Shown here: one piece after another, positions 27,401 through 39,984 of the stretch
Numbering within the stretch: position 1 is the first letter of the stretch
Layout of the letters: each line of letters opens with the position of its first letter
NCBI RefSeq assembly: GCF_036417845.1
Contig: NC_089980.1
Span: 111,067,169 to 111,131,168 of the forward strand
DNA from: Apteryx mantelli
Taxonomy: Eukaryota > Chordata > Aves > Apterygiformes > Apterygidae
Direction: 5' to 3'
Length of the DNA stretch: 64,000 bases
Program-made: the position numbers and the translations under genes
Notes under the pieces: generated by a model
Databases searched by the model: none
Seen by the model: only the letters and a program-made list of their open reading frames with translations
What the model was told of the DNA's origin: nothing

Positions 27401-30400
27401 AAGTTCAATAGTTAGACTTTTCTTTTTTTTTTTCTTACCAGAGTGCTTAAATCAGATTTTCAAACAGTCCACTCTTATTAAATCACAAAGAGCCTTCTTA
27501 TCATTACAATCCCATTTGACAATAGCCCAATATACCTTCTTATTTCTAATCTATTTGTTTCAGCTTATAAGAAATAAATTGAAGACTCGGAAAATTAAGT
27601 ACTCTGAAATACTATCACTCAATTTTTTCAAATAATTAATTTTAACCCATTTCATGTTAACAGCTACTTTACAGTATTCTACCCATTGATGGTGTCAGTA
27701 ATACTAACACCACAGCACCAGTAAACACACACTAGAAAGGTCACCGAGTTTGATCAAGAGACATTATATCGAACAGTGACCAGAATATACAGCGGTTTTA
27801 ATAAGAGAAAGGAAGACTTAGTATTGACCAGTTAAACTCACAATTATCTGCTTAGCTTAGGGTAGTCCTAGTGAAATCAATAAGCATGGTCAGGCTTGAA
27901 AAATATACCAAACAGATAACAATTAAACAATGCACACATTTTAGCTGAAAAATGATAAGTGAAGTACAGTGTCAAAATATAGGGTCTATACAGTAAATCA
28001 GACAAAGTGCAATCTCAGATAAAATGAAACAAATACTCCTAACACAACTATTGTTCTCAAAATAATGAAAAGACTGAATGGTGTCTTCTATCTATAAATA
28101 TTTCCCACCTATGGAAAAAGCTTGGCAGTTTTTAGCATTCGTATTTAGACAAACCTACACCAGAGTGTTACAGAGACTTTTTTTTTCCCCTAAAAAGTTT
28201 CCTTGAAATCATGTTACTTTTAAACTTTCACACCATACACTTTGAAAGATTCAATCATTTTAAAGCATTTACAGGTTTCGATATAGTACAGACAATAAGT
28301 GCCTGAGAGATTTTGGACAGTGAACAATGGTTCTTAACCTACCACTTGAAAATATTCAAAGGATTTACAGTTTCTGGATTAAAGGTCTAACACCTTAAAA
28401 ATTTCTTGGTAGCAAATGTGTAATGGTACCCTATTTTAGGATTTGAGTTTTAGGTCACTATTTACTTACTGAGGAACTAATTTACTCGGGGGAAGAATCC
28501 AGCCACAAAAGCTCAAATTAACTGTATTCTAAGTATCTTAAAAATGCAAATTTTTGGAAAAGAGGTAAATTGATAAAAACGGAGTCCCACAGGATATCAA
28601 TAGCAATTAATTTTTTTTTATTATTTATTTTAGCCGCAAGTAAAGGAAGACAATATTTAAAATTGGAATAGCTGAAAGAAATTTTAAAAAACTTTGATGC
28701 ACCAAATTTCACTATGATAATAAAATGATATCACATGAGATTTGCCTAAATCAAGAATATCAATAATAGTTAATTAATAAAATATCTCTTATTTATTTAA
28801 ATGGTACCATCAAAGCTTACAAAAGCACTACTATGAAGTTACTTGAGATCAGGGCAAAATTCTTCAGAGGCAAAGGAAAATATTTTTAGAGCAATGATCC
28901 AGATTTAGGGGTTCAGTTTGGTTTTGTTTTTTTTTTTTTTTGTCAGGGTGGGTGTTTTTTCAGTTGGTTTGGAGCTTTGGGTTTTGACATACAACATGTT
29001 AAAAAGCTGCATCCTAGACTTCAAGTTACATGTAGCAGAATGTTTCCTGGTGTTAATCAAGACATCCTCTTAAGTAAGCAATTCAAACAGGGTTGAGATA
29101 TGGACAGCACACTTGACCACAGTTTAGAATGAGAAGATCTCACAGGATAGCGACAGATTCCTAGGATTCGATAGTGAAAAAGTCTGGCACCAAAACTGCC
29201 TTGGAGCAACTATCACCAGCATCTGAGAAGACTCTAAAAAGCCACTGTCTGAACCAAAGGATTCTGAACTGTTATTGGTCATACATGATCAAGCAAAAGT
29301 AGCAATGATGAGTGTTGGCCACAAGATCTGTAGGAGATCTTGGAAAGAGATCTGAACCAGCCCTCCTCCTGCTCCTGACCAACTGAAAGACTGTCAGCTA
29401 TAGTTAGCGTTCCACTATTAATTCTGCTGTAAAAGATCAGTTTCTGCAATTCTGCAAAATTATTTCATTTTTATACCAGGAATGGCCACTGTGCACTCCT
29501 GTACCTCCAATTTGCACACACACAAAAACAACCCCAAAACACAGCATGAAGTAAGCTAAGGAACTACACTAAATATAAAGACACTGCTCCATGGGGCAAA
29601 GGCACCGAAGAAAACTAGTTAAATCCTACCTGCACAGAGCAAGGAAGCTAAATCAGTTAATCCTCACTGATCTTTCCAATGATTAGCAAGATAAAAATCT
29701 CAGAGCAGCATCAATTTTTGATGCTTAAATAAAAGGAAAAAAGCCAGAGGAAAGCATCTTCAGTACCTCTTAGATATATGAAAGAGTTAACTGCTTATTT
29801 ACATAGTCCAGGAAAAAGAAAACAACAAAAAATCATTCCTAGAAAAAAATCGTAGGGACTTCTAAAATTTGCGAAGAATGACTATGAGTGAACAATAAAA
29901 AATTTGAAATGACTGTCTTTTAATATGCATCTTAATTATTTTTTTCAATGAGTCTAATTTAAGTGCAACTTTCACATTCTTTTCTACCCAGTTCAACAGC
30001 CTGTTGATACCTGACCGGCAACAGTGATATTCCACATGAACAAAAAAAGAAGAAATGTTTTTCTACAGACTTAAAATAGGTCTCAGGCAGGTAATATACT
30101 TGATTATTTTTTGCTGAACTGTCTCAAGCTGAGTTCTAACCTGTATGTGTTCCTTCAGTGAAGGAGATAGTCTTTTCATATCCTTATCCTCTTGCTAGAA
30201 CAATTAACAGTAGTCACTGTCCTTCAGTATACATGTCAAGATGTTCTAATTTCTGCATTGTCTTTGCTATATAAGATAGGTTTTCAATTTTATGTTACCT
30301 TTTAAAAAGCTGCTGAAATCTCTAAATTACACTAAACGCTTCATGTCCTTTTACTGTTTATGGAAAGTTAGCACAAAGGGTAATTAAGAATTTTTTTTTA

Positions 30401-30805
30401 AGCAGTTTATTACAAAAAACAATGGCTTATGTGTATTGACGACACAGCAGTGCCTTCCACAATTCTGTACAAAATTAAAAAATAAACTCTCCAAAATATT
30501 GCCATATTCAATTAAACTTTATTATTACAGTGCAGTAAAATGAAGTAAAACTAAATCCTGCATTGTATACACTATAGTAATAAACCAGCTCATAATATTA
30601 AACAATAAACCTGATGACAAGCATCAATGTGCTCCCACGTGGGAGGACTAGAGCAAGAAGGCTATGATTCTGGTTTAAACCTTTTATAAGAGGAGATATT
30701 TCACATACATACTGACAAACTGCATACAGCATTCCTATACAAATATAAAGTAAAAATGAAAAGCAGTGCCTCATTAAAGAAAGCTCCAAACAAAATATAC
30801 CTTAC
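21438..30805 (-). other. PRIM2: PRIM2 intron, 9.4 kb
   Basis: The sequence is AT-rich with many homopolymer T or A runs and a C run at about 22656-22664. A 22-bp-period tandem repeat is at 23739-23778. A 107-codon plus-strand ORF at 23901-24224 has no recognisable features and is probably chance. No gene or clear transposon is seen. Confidence 0.85.
23739..23778. repeat. Tandem duplication, 22-bp period
   Basis: AATCTTGACCCATCTTTA occurs at 23739-23756 and again at 23761-23778 inside a PRIM2 intron. Confidence 0.8.
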
Positions 30806-30888
30806 CTGAGTTGTTCCGTTTAGAGGGACCTTGTATGATTGCAGCTTCTGCTTCAACAGCTCAGGATCACTGTGGCGGAATGGGCACC
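30806..30888 (-). CDS. PRIM2: PRIM2 exon carrying the third Fe-S cysteine
   Basis: This exon is 83 bases: two bases (GG) completing a glycine codon begun in the previous exon, then 27 codons. The acceptor ends CTGTCAG and the donor is CAG|GTAAGG. The translation starts CPFRHSDPELLKQKLQSYK, identical to human over those residues, then VPLNGTTQ where human has ISPGGISQ. The leading cysteine is the equivalent of human Cys384, a ligand of the 4Fe-4S cluster. The short variable stretch at the end is a surface-loop-like difference from human and leaves length unchanged. Confidence 0.96.
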
Positions 30889-32552
30889 CTGACAGTAAAA
30901 AACAAGCAAGCTCACAAACAAGGCTATTTACCCAGGAGTTAGTACAGAAATGCACTCAAGACACCAGCTAAGCTGTTCCTAATTGTCTAACAGCTTATTA
31001 ATAAAGTTAATTGCTCATGTGTACAATAGCTTACTTTTTTAAAAAAAAAATTATTCCACTGCATAGTTATGAGGGCATAACAGGCTTATGAGTTACATAA
31101 AATATCCCAGCATAAACAGGTCACAATTCTCATTCACTGACTGGAAAAGAGTTTTAGTTAGTTCCTTACTGACGACTACAACACTGGTAACTTTAATAGC
31201 TATGGCATATTAAGCTACACTTAAATAATATCAGAACACATAACAGCCAGGAAAAATGAAGTAATGAGATCCAACTAGTCTTTAAAGCATAGTCCTTTGT
31301 AAACCGTTACCTAAAAAAGTTCCACCACCTAAAACAAGGGTTTTTTGGTCACAGAATTAGTTTTCAGATGCAACTGAATGAACTTAGTGCTAGAATAATA
31401 ACGGTGAAGTCAGTGCAGGTTTTCCATGTTTTGTTACACAGAAGGAGATTTTAAAGTATTGTAACAGGCTTTGGAGTATCAGTTCCACTGAATTTATACC
31501 ATACCTCAACCCCCCCCCCCCAATTGGTCATTCTTTTAAAGCATCTAAACATTTAAAGTCTCCTTATATTGGGTGACACAACATATATGAAGTCAAAAGC
31601 TGTCAAATGTTATCTAAAAGAACAGTACAAGACCACTGCAGCCTTGAAATTAAGTGTTTAATTTAAGAGACTACAGAAGTAATAACATGACAGAGTCCAT
31701 ACCCCAAAATCCTCCAGAGAATTTCTGAATGGAGCACCATTTATAGAAAACACGAGCTTGCTGTGAGGTGAAAATTTCAGAAGTAAACTCCAAATATAAC
31801 TTCTGTTTGAATACAGACAGAAGTTTTACAAAACTAATTTTTAAAATGATTTCAGTAGAAAAGATAAAACTCAAATACTATGTATATTATATAGGCATGA
31901 TTATGACTGCTGCTTTGTAAAGGGAAACAATACACTTTCATCATTACACCTGTCACAGCAAAGCAAATTGCTTAAGTTTTACTTCTTCAGAACGATGGAA
32001 AGGCACGGGAAATTTAGTCCACATTAAGCTTCCTTTTGCAGTATCTGAGTTGTCTTGGGTATGTGTACAGAAGTCATGATTTTCAAAGAGATAACTTCAA
32101 TGCAGACAGACCGTAAGAGTTTCATATGTCAATACTAGGTAATTTACAAATTTGCAAAGCCAAAATGTAATGTTCTGGTCTTCAACCAGAAGTTAAAAAA
32201 CTAAAAAAGCATCAAGTGATTTAACCTTCTGAATACAAAAGGATAGATTAATAGAATAAATTTGCCAGGTTGAAAGTGAAGTTTAAAAGGAAAATAACTT
32301 TCTGTTGTTTAACACACAAAGTGGGAATAAGGATAGGCAAGAAAAAAACCTAGAGTTGGAGTGTAAAACTGAATTTCTCTTGCCTGATATTATTCAGCAA
32401 ATAAGACCAATCACAAGAAAAATAATACAGTACAGCAGTGACTGCCCTCATCCTTCAACTAATTACCGCAGGAAAAATGGCAATTTACTTGGTGCTCTTC
32501 TATAGCCCAGCAGCTCCCACTTTTTTTCAAGCTTCTTGTTTTAGGAACTTAC
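30889..32552 (-). other. PRIM2: PRIM2 intron, 1.7 kb
   Basis: The intron lies between donor GTAAGT (32552 downward) and acceptor AG (30890-30889). It is AT-rich. A run of 12 C on the plus strand at 31510-31521 becomes a G run in the pre-mRNA. Nothing else is recognised. Confidence 0.9.
31510..31521 (-). repeat. Poly(C)/poly(G) run, 12 bases
   Basis: Twelve C in a row on the plus strand, hence twelve G in the PRIM2 sense strand. A slippage-prone homopolymer. Confidence 0.85.
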
Positions 32553-32679
32553 CATGATAATCCCCTTGACTTGGTGGATTGGACATGATAATCTTCATGC
32601 AGCTGTATGGGGTATAATCAGTTCTCTTTCCTTCTTTCCCGTAGTTGTGGCGGATGCTGTACGCATATCCTTTGTCAAA
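32553..32679 (-). CDS. PRIM2: PRIM2 exon carrying the second Fe-S cysteine
   Basis: This exon is 127 bases: 42 codons plus one base of a split glycine codon. The acceptor is TTTTTTAAG and the donor is GTAAGT. The translation begins [19 protein letters not shown] and ends [10 protein letters not shown]. It aligns with human residues 341-382 with a few conservative changes (human FDKGYSYNIRHSFGKEGKR). The cysteine in YTPYSC matches human Cys367, a 4Fe-4S ligand. This segment contains the basic patch around GKEGKR in the C-terminal domain that contacts template-primer nucleic acid. The split G codon (G|GG) joins exactly to the next exon. Confidence 0.97.
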
Positions 32680-34598
32680 CTTAAAAAACAAAAGAATATA
32701 TTCTTACATGCTTTGCCAGTGTTTCTATCTACTCTGTAAACAGAATACTGGGTAATGAAAATAAATCTTCCAAACCCATTAAAACAGATGGAAGTGAAAA
32801 TCAAGTTGCTTGGTGTTAGCCTTAACTTTTACATTATGCAGACTTGCACATACACATATATACATTTTACAGACACATCAGAAAAGTGTGCAACTAACAT
32901 TAAGATCTAAAAATCTTTTAAACTGATGCAGGAATTGCTCTAAACATAATACGTCAAAATTCTGAACCACATGATGTTAAGTAAATGTACAAGACAGGAT
33001 CAATTTAAAGTCTTTCATTTTCATAATTCACAGTATTAATCCACAATAATATTCTGGAAAATGTACATATATTTATATGTGCATCTCATACTCTGTAACA
33101 TATGAGTATATTTTTCCTTTACAGTCAGTGAGTACTATATTTCAAGTGATGTTGCAATACTGAAAATTTCATTTTGGTATTTACATATGTACAGATATAC
33201 ATACATATATACACACATGCCAATGTATATGTAGTACAGCTGCATGTAACAGCTGAGAGATAAGAAATGGTATATTTGCTCTTAAAAATACTTAGAAATT
33301 AAGCATGAAAATACTGAAAGAAAATTTAGGTTTTATATAAAAGACCTGGAAAAGAGAATGTGAAATACCAAGACATGCATATTTTAATTTCCAAGCTCTG
33401 CGTAAATCTGTTAAGATAAAGACAAAGCCTGCGATGATCTAGCCACCTATTCTCCCCAACAACCCTGGATCCTTTCCTCCTCCTGTGCAAAAGATGGATG
33501 AATGTGTATTTCATTTGCTTAACAAAGGATATTTGAGTAAGCAGTAAAATTAAATAGTTTTTTGTAAGGGAAAAGCAAATCTTGAATGCTTCAGGACGTA
33601 TTGCTTAGTTTGCCAGAAAATTAACACCCCTCTTAACAGTTCTGTACACTGAAATCTTGAGCTGTACTTTTCACATCACTTGCCTTAATGCCCATAGAAA
33701 TTACTTTTACTACCTAACTCATTATTTTAAACGGAGAAGCAGCTCTTGCAGTAAGCAGAAACAAGCTATATAACAACATATGCAATAACAACATGGCCTG
33801 AAGACAGGTTGGACATTTTCTCATTGGTTTCTTGTAATCCTGCCTGGATCTTTTGAGGCAATTTCCTATCTGTTTCATTTCATCTGTATGTTCTTTGGGG
33901 CAGGGCAGGAATTATTTTCTTATTATGAGTAGTAGAACAGTATTCTTAAAAACTAAAATTTATAGAAATACCAACAGCTAAGGCACGTGAAGCTAAAATT
34001 CTAAGATATCAGAAGACTGTGTCATTTACATACTCAAGTGATAATCCTCTCATGAAATGCTTAAAAAAATTAACAATTTTATAAATCTCAGCTTTAACTT
34101 TTGTCAATACAATTGTATAAGTAAGCACTTTTTATTTAATGGGAACTATAGACCTAAGAAAGAACAGTGAAAAGAAAAGTGCAGAGGCTTTTTTGTCTGT
34201 TTTTTAAATAACTACTACTCTTCTGAAATTAATACTAAATGGTAAGGGACACTCATCTGCTGAAGCCACTACAACCTGATTAAAATAAATATTGTTTCAA
34301 AATTCATTTTAAATTTCAGAAAACATGTACAATCTATTTTTGTGTTTATTAGGTAGCTGTCTAATGCTAACACCAATATTGTGCTTCCTAATCTACATTT
34401 ACTACATTACACTTCTTGGAATTAACCATAAACATTTTAATGTTCCTTAACAGCCTCTTTCAAAATCCATATTCCAAACTGTAGAGCAGTCACAAGCAAA
34501 CTGTTGGTTTCTTTGAAGGGAAAGGAACCGGTTTAAAATGTATAGTTGGCAAAAATACTTTTCATCTGTAAAAGGAGACAATTCATAATGACAAACAC

Positions 34599-35225
34599 TT
34601 GCTCACTCTACGCTTCCTTATGCAACTATATATTATAACCGCCACCTGCTTCTCAACAAGTTTTTGCAGTGGCAGATGTCATAAAAATGTAACACAGCTA
34701 CGTGGTACAAGTTTGCACACTCCAAGTTACATGCTTTCCTCAGAGATCTCTTGTCCTCAGGATTTGGCATTTCTTATTATTGATCAACATAACTGTTTTT
34801 TAGCAGTGCCAATACCCAACAATACTCTTCAGTGGGAAGAAACCAAAGATTCATGTATTGCAGTATTTAATTTCAGAAAACACATTCTGAGGAATAACTC
34901 TATGTACCATCGGGGGATGAACTCAACAATCAGTCTGTTTTTTCCTAATAGTATTACTCTAGCATGTGCACATAATCGAGAGAGAGAAAAATCCCCCTCT
35001 AGAGCAATCCCTTTTGCCAGTGAAAGCATCAAGGTAGAACTAGACATGTTTGCAATTCACAAAAATGAGAAGGAAGAGGTGGGGAATGGCCGCCTCCAAC
35101 TTATTTTACTCCCCCAAATTGATACGGGGGGCTTCTTACACAGGTTCCTTGAACAAAAAACAAACTATGTGCAGAACAATTATCATGCACATCAGTGTTT
35201 GCAGGGTCATTCTAATTCCGTATGA
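34599..35225 (+). other. Unexplained 208-codon ORF, antisense in a PRIM2 intron
   Basis: This is the longest ORF in the window outside CR1. It starts with a hydrophobic stretch (MLTLRFLMQLYIITATCF), which would pass as a signal peptide or anchor. It has several N-x-S/T sites and scattered cysteines, and no domain I recognise. GC content is low, like the surroundings. I see no clear promoter, splice site or polyadenylation signal that belongs to it. In AT-rich DNA an ORF of this length is unusual but can occur once by chance in a window this size, so I do not call it a gene. Confidence 0.2.
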
Positions 35226-35588
35226 ATTACTTGTTTGTAAGCTATTTCAGGAAAACAACTTCAAAAGTATAAAACTACAATCTAATTACAGTATAATCTA
35301 ACTACAATCTCCTATAACATCATTACAATAGAAAGCTTTAAAAGGTGGAAACTCAAGATACAACAATTCAATGATTGGGAAAAAAAATTTTTTTTAAAAT
35401 AACTGTCTGTCCCACAAGAACTTTTGAAGTTTTATTTTTAGCCTAATATGAACTTGCTCAACAATAATTATCCTGCATGACTGGGTGCATTTACCTTGTG
35501 TTCGATGTGACAGATGCTGTTGAGCTGAGAGAAACTCAAGAATACACAGGCAAAAATTTATTCTATTATCACATCTATTCTATTACAG

Positions 35589-35746
35589 ATTGCCCAGAGA
35601 GGTTGTGGAGTCTCCTTCTCTGGAGATATTCAAAACCTGCCTGGACATGACCCTGTGCAATGTGCTCTAGGTGACCCTGCTTGAGCAGCGGGGTTGGACT
35701 AGATGATCTCCAGAGGTCCCTTCCAACCTCAACCATTCTGTGATCA
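35589..35746 (+). mobile_element. CR1 LINE fragment, 3' end
   Basis: This is a 5'-truncated copy in plus orientation of about 160 bases. It starts within the last codons of ORF2: the translation of its first part reads [18 protein letters not shown], the standard CR1 ORF2 C-terminus. It then runs through the 3' UTR to the typical CR1 end CAACCTCAACCATTCTGTGA. It is the only clear CR1 in this window that is antisense to PRIM2. Confidence 0.93.
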
Positions 35747-36219
35747 CAGAGAAAGTGGCTACGCATATACTTGTCCTCTGCAATAGTCTACACTAAATAT
35801 CAATGGAAAGTTACAGGCAAAGTTACCATAAAATAGTAATGTTAAAGCAGCATTGATATTGAGTATTCAGTTTAGGTTGGACTGGCTATTGTTAGTAATA
35901 CTTTAAAACAGGGATTCTCTTCAACTTTTTAAACGCCGTGGCCTACATCTTACATAGCTCTTTTCTTGTGTTTTTCTCTCTGAACTTTCCTAAATCTGCA
36001 AGGCATTTGTAATTTATGTGCAAGTGCAAAGGTAGGGAGAGGGATGGGCAGTGGAGGAGGAAAATATGGCTTTGATGAGGGGAAAAAAGACCAAGAAATT
36101 TAAGTAACGAATTGATTCAGACTTATCTAATGAATGTGTCAATCCTGTTTTTAAGGTCTAGTGCTGAGAGCTGAGACAAAGACAAGCCATTTAGAACACC
36201 TCTATCAAGACCTGTCACT

Positions 36220-36676
36220 TTGGTGCTGGCATGCACAAATCTTGTGACTAGTAAACGTGCAGATATTGGGATTAGTAGCAGTGTGAATTTTTATTTTAAA
36301 AGAGTGCAAAATTCGACCATCTGGGGTTCAACTTCCTCAAAGATGAATAGATTTTTGAGAATTTCTCTTTGCTCCAGGCATACTTGCAGGATGCACATGC
36401 TGTCTGGTCTGAGGTGCCCTGCTGATAAGCGGGCAGTTTGGAGTTTTTAGGTTTTTATGTATCAGGATTTGTTGTAATCAACTGAGATGTCCAGTGTCTG
36501 GTACTGAAGGTACTAATGATGATTCTGGGCATCCCACCAAAAGGGACACTGAAGCTTTTTTAGATTTCTTCTCCCTACAGGAAGCTGAGCAGTTAAGATT
36601 GATTAGTGGGACTAAGCCAGTGGTCTGTAAGGCAGACTCTAAGCTGGGGGACATTTCGCTGGGTATAGATGAGTAA
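36220..36676 (+). other. Two neighbouring short ORFs of unknown nature
   Basis: Two ORFs of 76 and 60 codons follow each other at 36220-36450 and 36494-36676 in a slightly GC-richer stretch. The second has a soluble, acidic, protein-like composition (for example DTEAFLDFFSLQEAEQL). A third ORF of 60 codons is at 37040-37222. I recognise no family. They may be remnants of an old insertion or chance. Confidence 0.15.
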
Positions 36677-36795
36677 ACAGTAGCAAGAAATCTACTGGCA
36701 TTTTGCTTTTATGTGGCATATTCACATTATCAGACTAATGCAGATTAATTTGTCTTATAACTGTTAGTGATGCTGTATTATATCACCTTCATTAA

Positions 36796-36890
36796 AAGAT
36801 ATATAGATATAAATTAAGACATAAATGAAATATAAATAAAAAGACATCAAAGGTATAAATAAGGTATAAGATATATAAGGTATAAATTAG
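36796..36890. repeat. AT-rich low-complexity stretch (ATATAAAT / GGTATAA-type repeats)
   Basis: An imperfect run of ATATA, AAATATAAATAAA and repeated GGTATAA or AAGGTATA units in a PRIM2 intron. No function is evident. Confidence 0.6.
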
Positions 36891-37186
36891 CAACTGCTGT
36901 AGCCTAATACCAGATTACTATGTTTCAGGTAGCAGTTTAAGAAAATGTTATTTTTGAATAAATTCTGATCACAAACACACAAGATCTTTGGGTATGGAAT
37001 GAGAAGGTACATCATACAGAACATTTCAAGCAAGGAAGATTGGGTCATGCTTATAACTTAATGGGCATGGGGGGAGAACTTGTTCATAAAGACAGAAGCT
37101 TAAGCTCAGGGTGGCAGGACAACAGTCCTGATTTTGCTGCAGTGATACAGAAAGCAAGAGAGCTTGAGAAGCAAGTTTACTCCAAA

Positions 37187-37224
37187 CTTGGAAATACCAA
37201 TAACTCTATTAATAGGTACTAAAA
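37187..37224 (+). repeat. Copy 1 of a dispersed 36-38 bp sequence
   Basis: CTTGGAAATACCAATAACT, then CTA, then TTAATAGGTACTAAAA. The same two blocks, separated by a single G instead of CTA, occur in the same orientation at 45556-45591. The sequence beyond these blocks does not match between the sites. Confidence 0.8.
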
Positions 37225-39951
37225 TCTTCCCCAAAGGTCTAAACTTTCTCTACCTGCTTACCAGAATTTCATTAACACAACACAAGTGACAGAAAAGAAG
37301 CAAAAAAACCCATTTGCAAACTCTCAAGAGCCTTCCGGCTCCTTGTCCAAGGAGTGTAATCAGATCTCACTACATGGTAGTATCATTATATTTTGGGGGT
37401 ATTAGATTTGGGAGAAGTCATACTGTGTGTATATCACTAGCACATAAAACAAGTGTTAGGAGAAGATGGATGAAAATTGGCCAGGGTTCCCTGCAAAATC
37501 TAAAAATTAAATTTCTACTATTTATCCAAGCTGCTGTCCTGGTCTCTAAACAATGGGCTATCATATGATATTCTATAGTTCTATTTCAAGCACGGTAACA
37601 AACATGTCTCACATTAACAGTCTCATGTAGTTCATGATCTATTAAACTGTAACATATACCCAAATCAGTACTTATGCTAAAAAAACTAAAGATATAGTGC
37701 ACATAATTAATACCTCTGATAGGGCAAAACATATTAAATGTGTTATAATGCAAGAGCAGACAGCGGGATGTCAAGATCAAGAAAGTGTTAAGATTACTTA
37801 TCAATAACTGCCATTCTTATGTCCTATGCAACTATATACCCCTAAAACTTGATGCTGGGAAGTTTTTCCTTTGCAGTACCCAAAGAGATGTAAGCTTTCA
37901 CCATTCTCTGTACAGACAAAGCCTGCATGTCTTTCTCCTCTCCACCTGAGTTCTTAAGGATCTCTTTTTTGCAGCTAAGAAGAAATCAAGATGACTGCAA
38001 AGCAAAACTTTGTGTACATGCAGACTGTGCATCTCCAAAACCACTAGTTACTCGTGAGTGCTCTTTCTTCCTTTGGTTTATATTTCACATATAAATTTCT
38101 AACAGGGAGCAACTCAGAAGAGTTATACTGCACCAGCAATTATCAAGTTGAGTCTCTTGATCCGTTCACAAACAACAGCTTAGGAAGAGCTCTACAAAAT
38201 GCTTTGTCAGCTCTCAAATCCTCAGAGAGAAAGCAGCATTATATGAAGGTGTGAGCTTGAGGTTACTCAACAAGAGATAGCCAGAAGAGACAAACATCTG
38301 AGAACTATCACTGATGTCATTTTGGTTCTGGCAAGAAGAGTCCCGACTAAAGCAGGAGACTCCATTTTGACTGTTTCACAGAATATTTTGGCTTAGCTGG
38401 CTATTCATTTATACAATCAGTGCATGGCAAAAGCCAGATTCTTCTGCATCTCTCAGGGATGGATACCAAGCAGTATAGGTAATTTGGAGAAAGGCCTGAA
38501 CCTTAAAAAGAAAAAGAATCCTCCTAACATCAATGCAGGAAGACTGGGGACAGGGAAAAAAAAAAACAAAAAAAAAAAACAGATTAATGTCAGCAGGGAA
38601 TCATTTGTCACTTTGCAAAGAATCTTGAAGTATGTCCAGATAGATTCTGTTTTTGAGCAGGCTATGGGACAAACTAGCAATAAAAACTTGCATTGGACAT
38701 GAAGTTTAAATTGCACTCTCGCAGAGAGTATATTCCAACTAGCCTGTTACAATACCTTAAAGCGATTAAATATATCTTAAATGAGAAGACAAAGGCATTC
38801 AGCAGATCAGATTGCTGCAGGCCAAAATGGCAACCAAATAGACTTCAAAAGAGCTTTAGTAGCCATGACTCTCAGCTCCAGTTGATACATGCAAGGTATT
38901 TGGAATGTTTTCTGCTACATGGAAAACAGTCCAACAAGAATACTCAACAGAAAGCTTCAATCATTTACCTCAACAAGTTTGCCTGGCAGGCTCTTTCCTT
39001 CTAATTATTAATAATTTCCTCATAAAGAAGAAAAAAGAACATTCTAGTAAGAAAAGCTATCCAAGCAGCCACACTGCAGACTGGAACATGAACAGGCTGT
39101 AATGACCCAAGGTGACCTAAGCTCTAGGATAGCAGAAGAAAACCTCACAAATCATAAAAGTTCTGGGAAAAAAAACTGTCTCTGCCATTCCAGTCAATCA
39201 AAAGCAGGTAGGCTTGCCTCATTTTGAACAAGACTTTTGGCATCAGAATAACTGAATAACAGACAGCCACAGTACCAGAAATGTATCCAAAAGAACAATG
39301 CATGTTCATCTGCTCTTGAAGAAAAGACTCACCAACTGCTGGTGATGTGCAATACAAATCACCTATGCTAAGGTGTTCCCAATTTCAAAGATCTCTGCAA
39401 GGTTATCAGAATGAATCCAAGAAGTCTCTGAGTCATTATCCAATATCACACTTCTACTTAGCACATCTGCCAGAGTTCATTGCAACAGTTCATTGCAAGT
39501 GCATTGCAACGGTTGAAGTTCACTGTCTATGCACTATTTCTAAAGGGCAATTCCACTCCTGACCCAGTGGAAGCCATCATATGCTCACTGAAGAGTTTAT
39601 ACTTTACATTCTGGGAGAATACCTGGCATTCGCCAAGCATGCAACCTTCAAAGCAGGGACTGGAAGGTTTTGCACATGTTTAGGACCATCTAAATAACAG
39701 AAACTTTGTTCCCTTTTAAACCACATACCTTGCATGGGGAGCTCATTTGAGTTAGTTCCTCAGCCTGACCTAGTTATTAGATATTGAATTATTTCATTAA
39801 TTTATTGCATTCCTTTGCAAGCATTCTTGTGGTGTAGCTATGATAGAAAGAAATACTTTATAGATTGGAGAATAACAACCCATCGGTTGATTAAAAAGAT
39901 ATCTGAAGACAAGTTTAGCATTAGGTGACAAAAGACACAAGAAGCAAGTTT

Positions 39952-39984
39952 ATTAAAAAATAAAAAAATAAAAAAATAAAAACA
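39952..39984. repeat. (AAAAAAT)n simple repeat
   Basis: About four units of AAAAAAT in a PRIM2 intron. Confidence 0.8.

Noticed and set aside
30598-30955. Longer ORFs around the PRIM2 exon at 30806-30888 starting at upstream ATGs
   Set aside because: Only the part between the splice sites matches PRIM2. The extensions are intron sequence.
35575-35766. 63-codon minus-strand ORF
   Set aside because: It is the antisense of the plus-strand CR1 fragment.
38424-39004. Series of 65-103 codon ORFs on both strands
   Set aside because: Low-complexity lysine- or phenylalanine-rich translations caused by A/T runs, with no motif or splice context.
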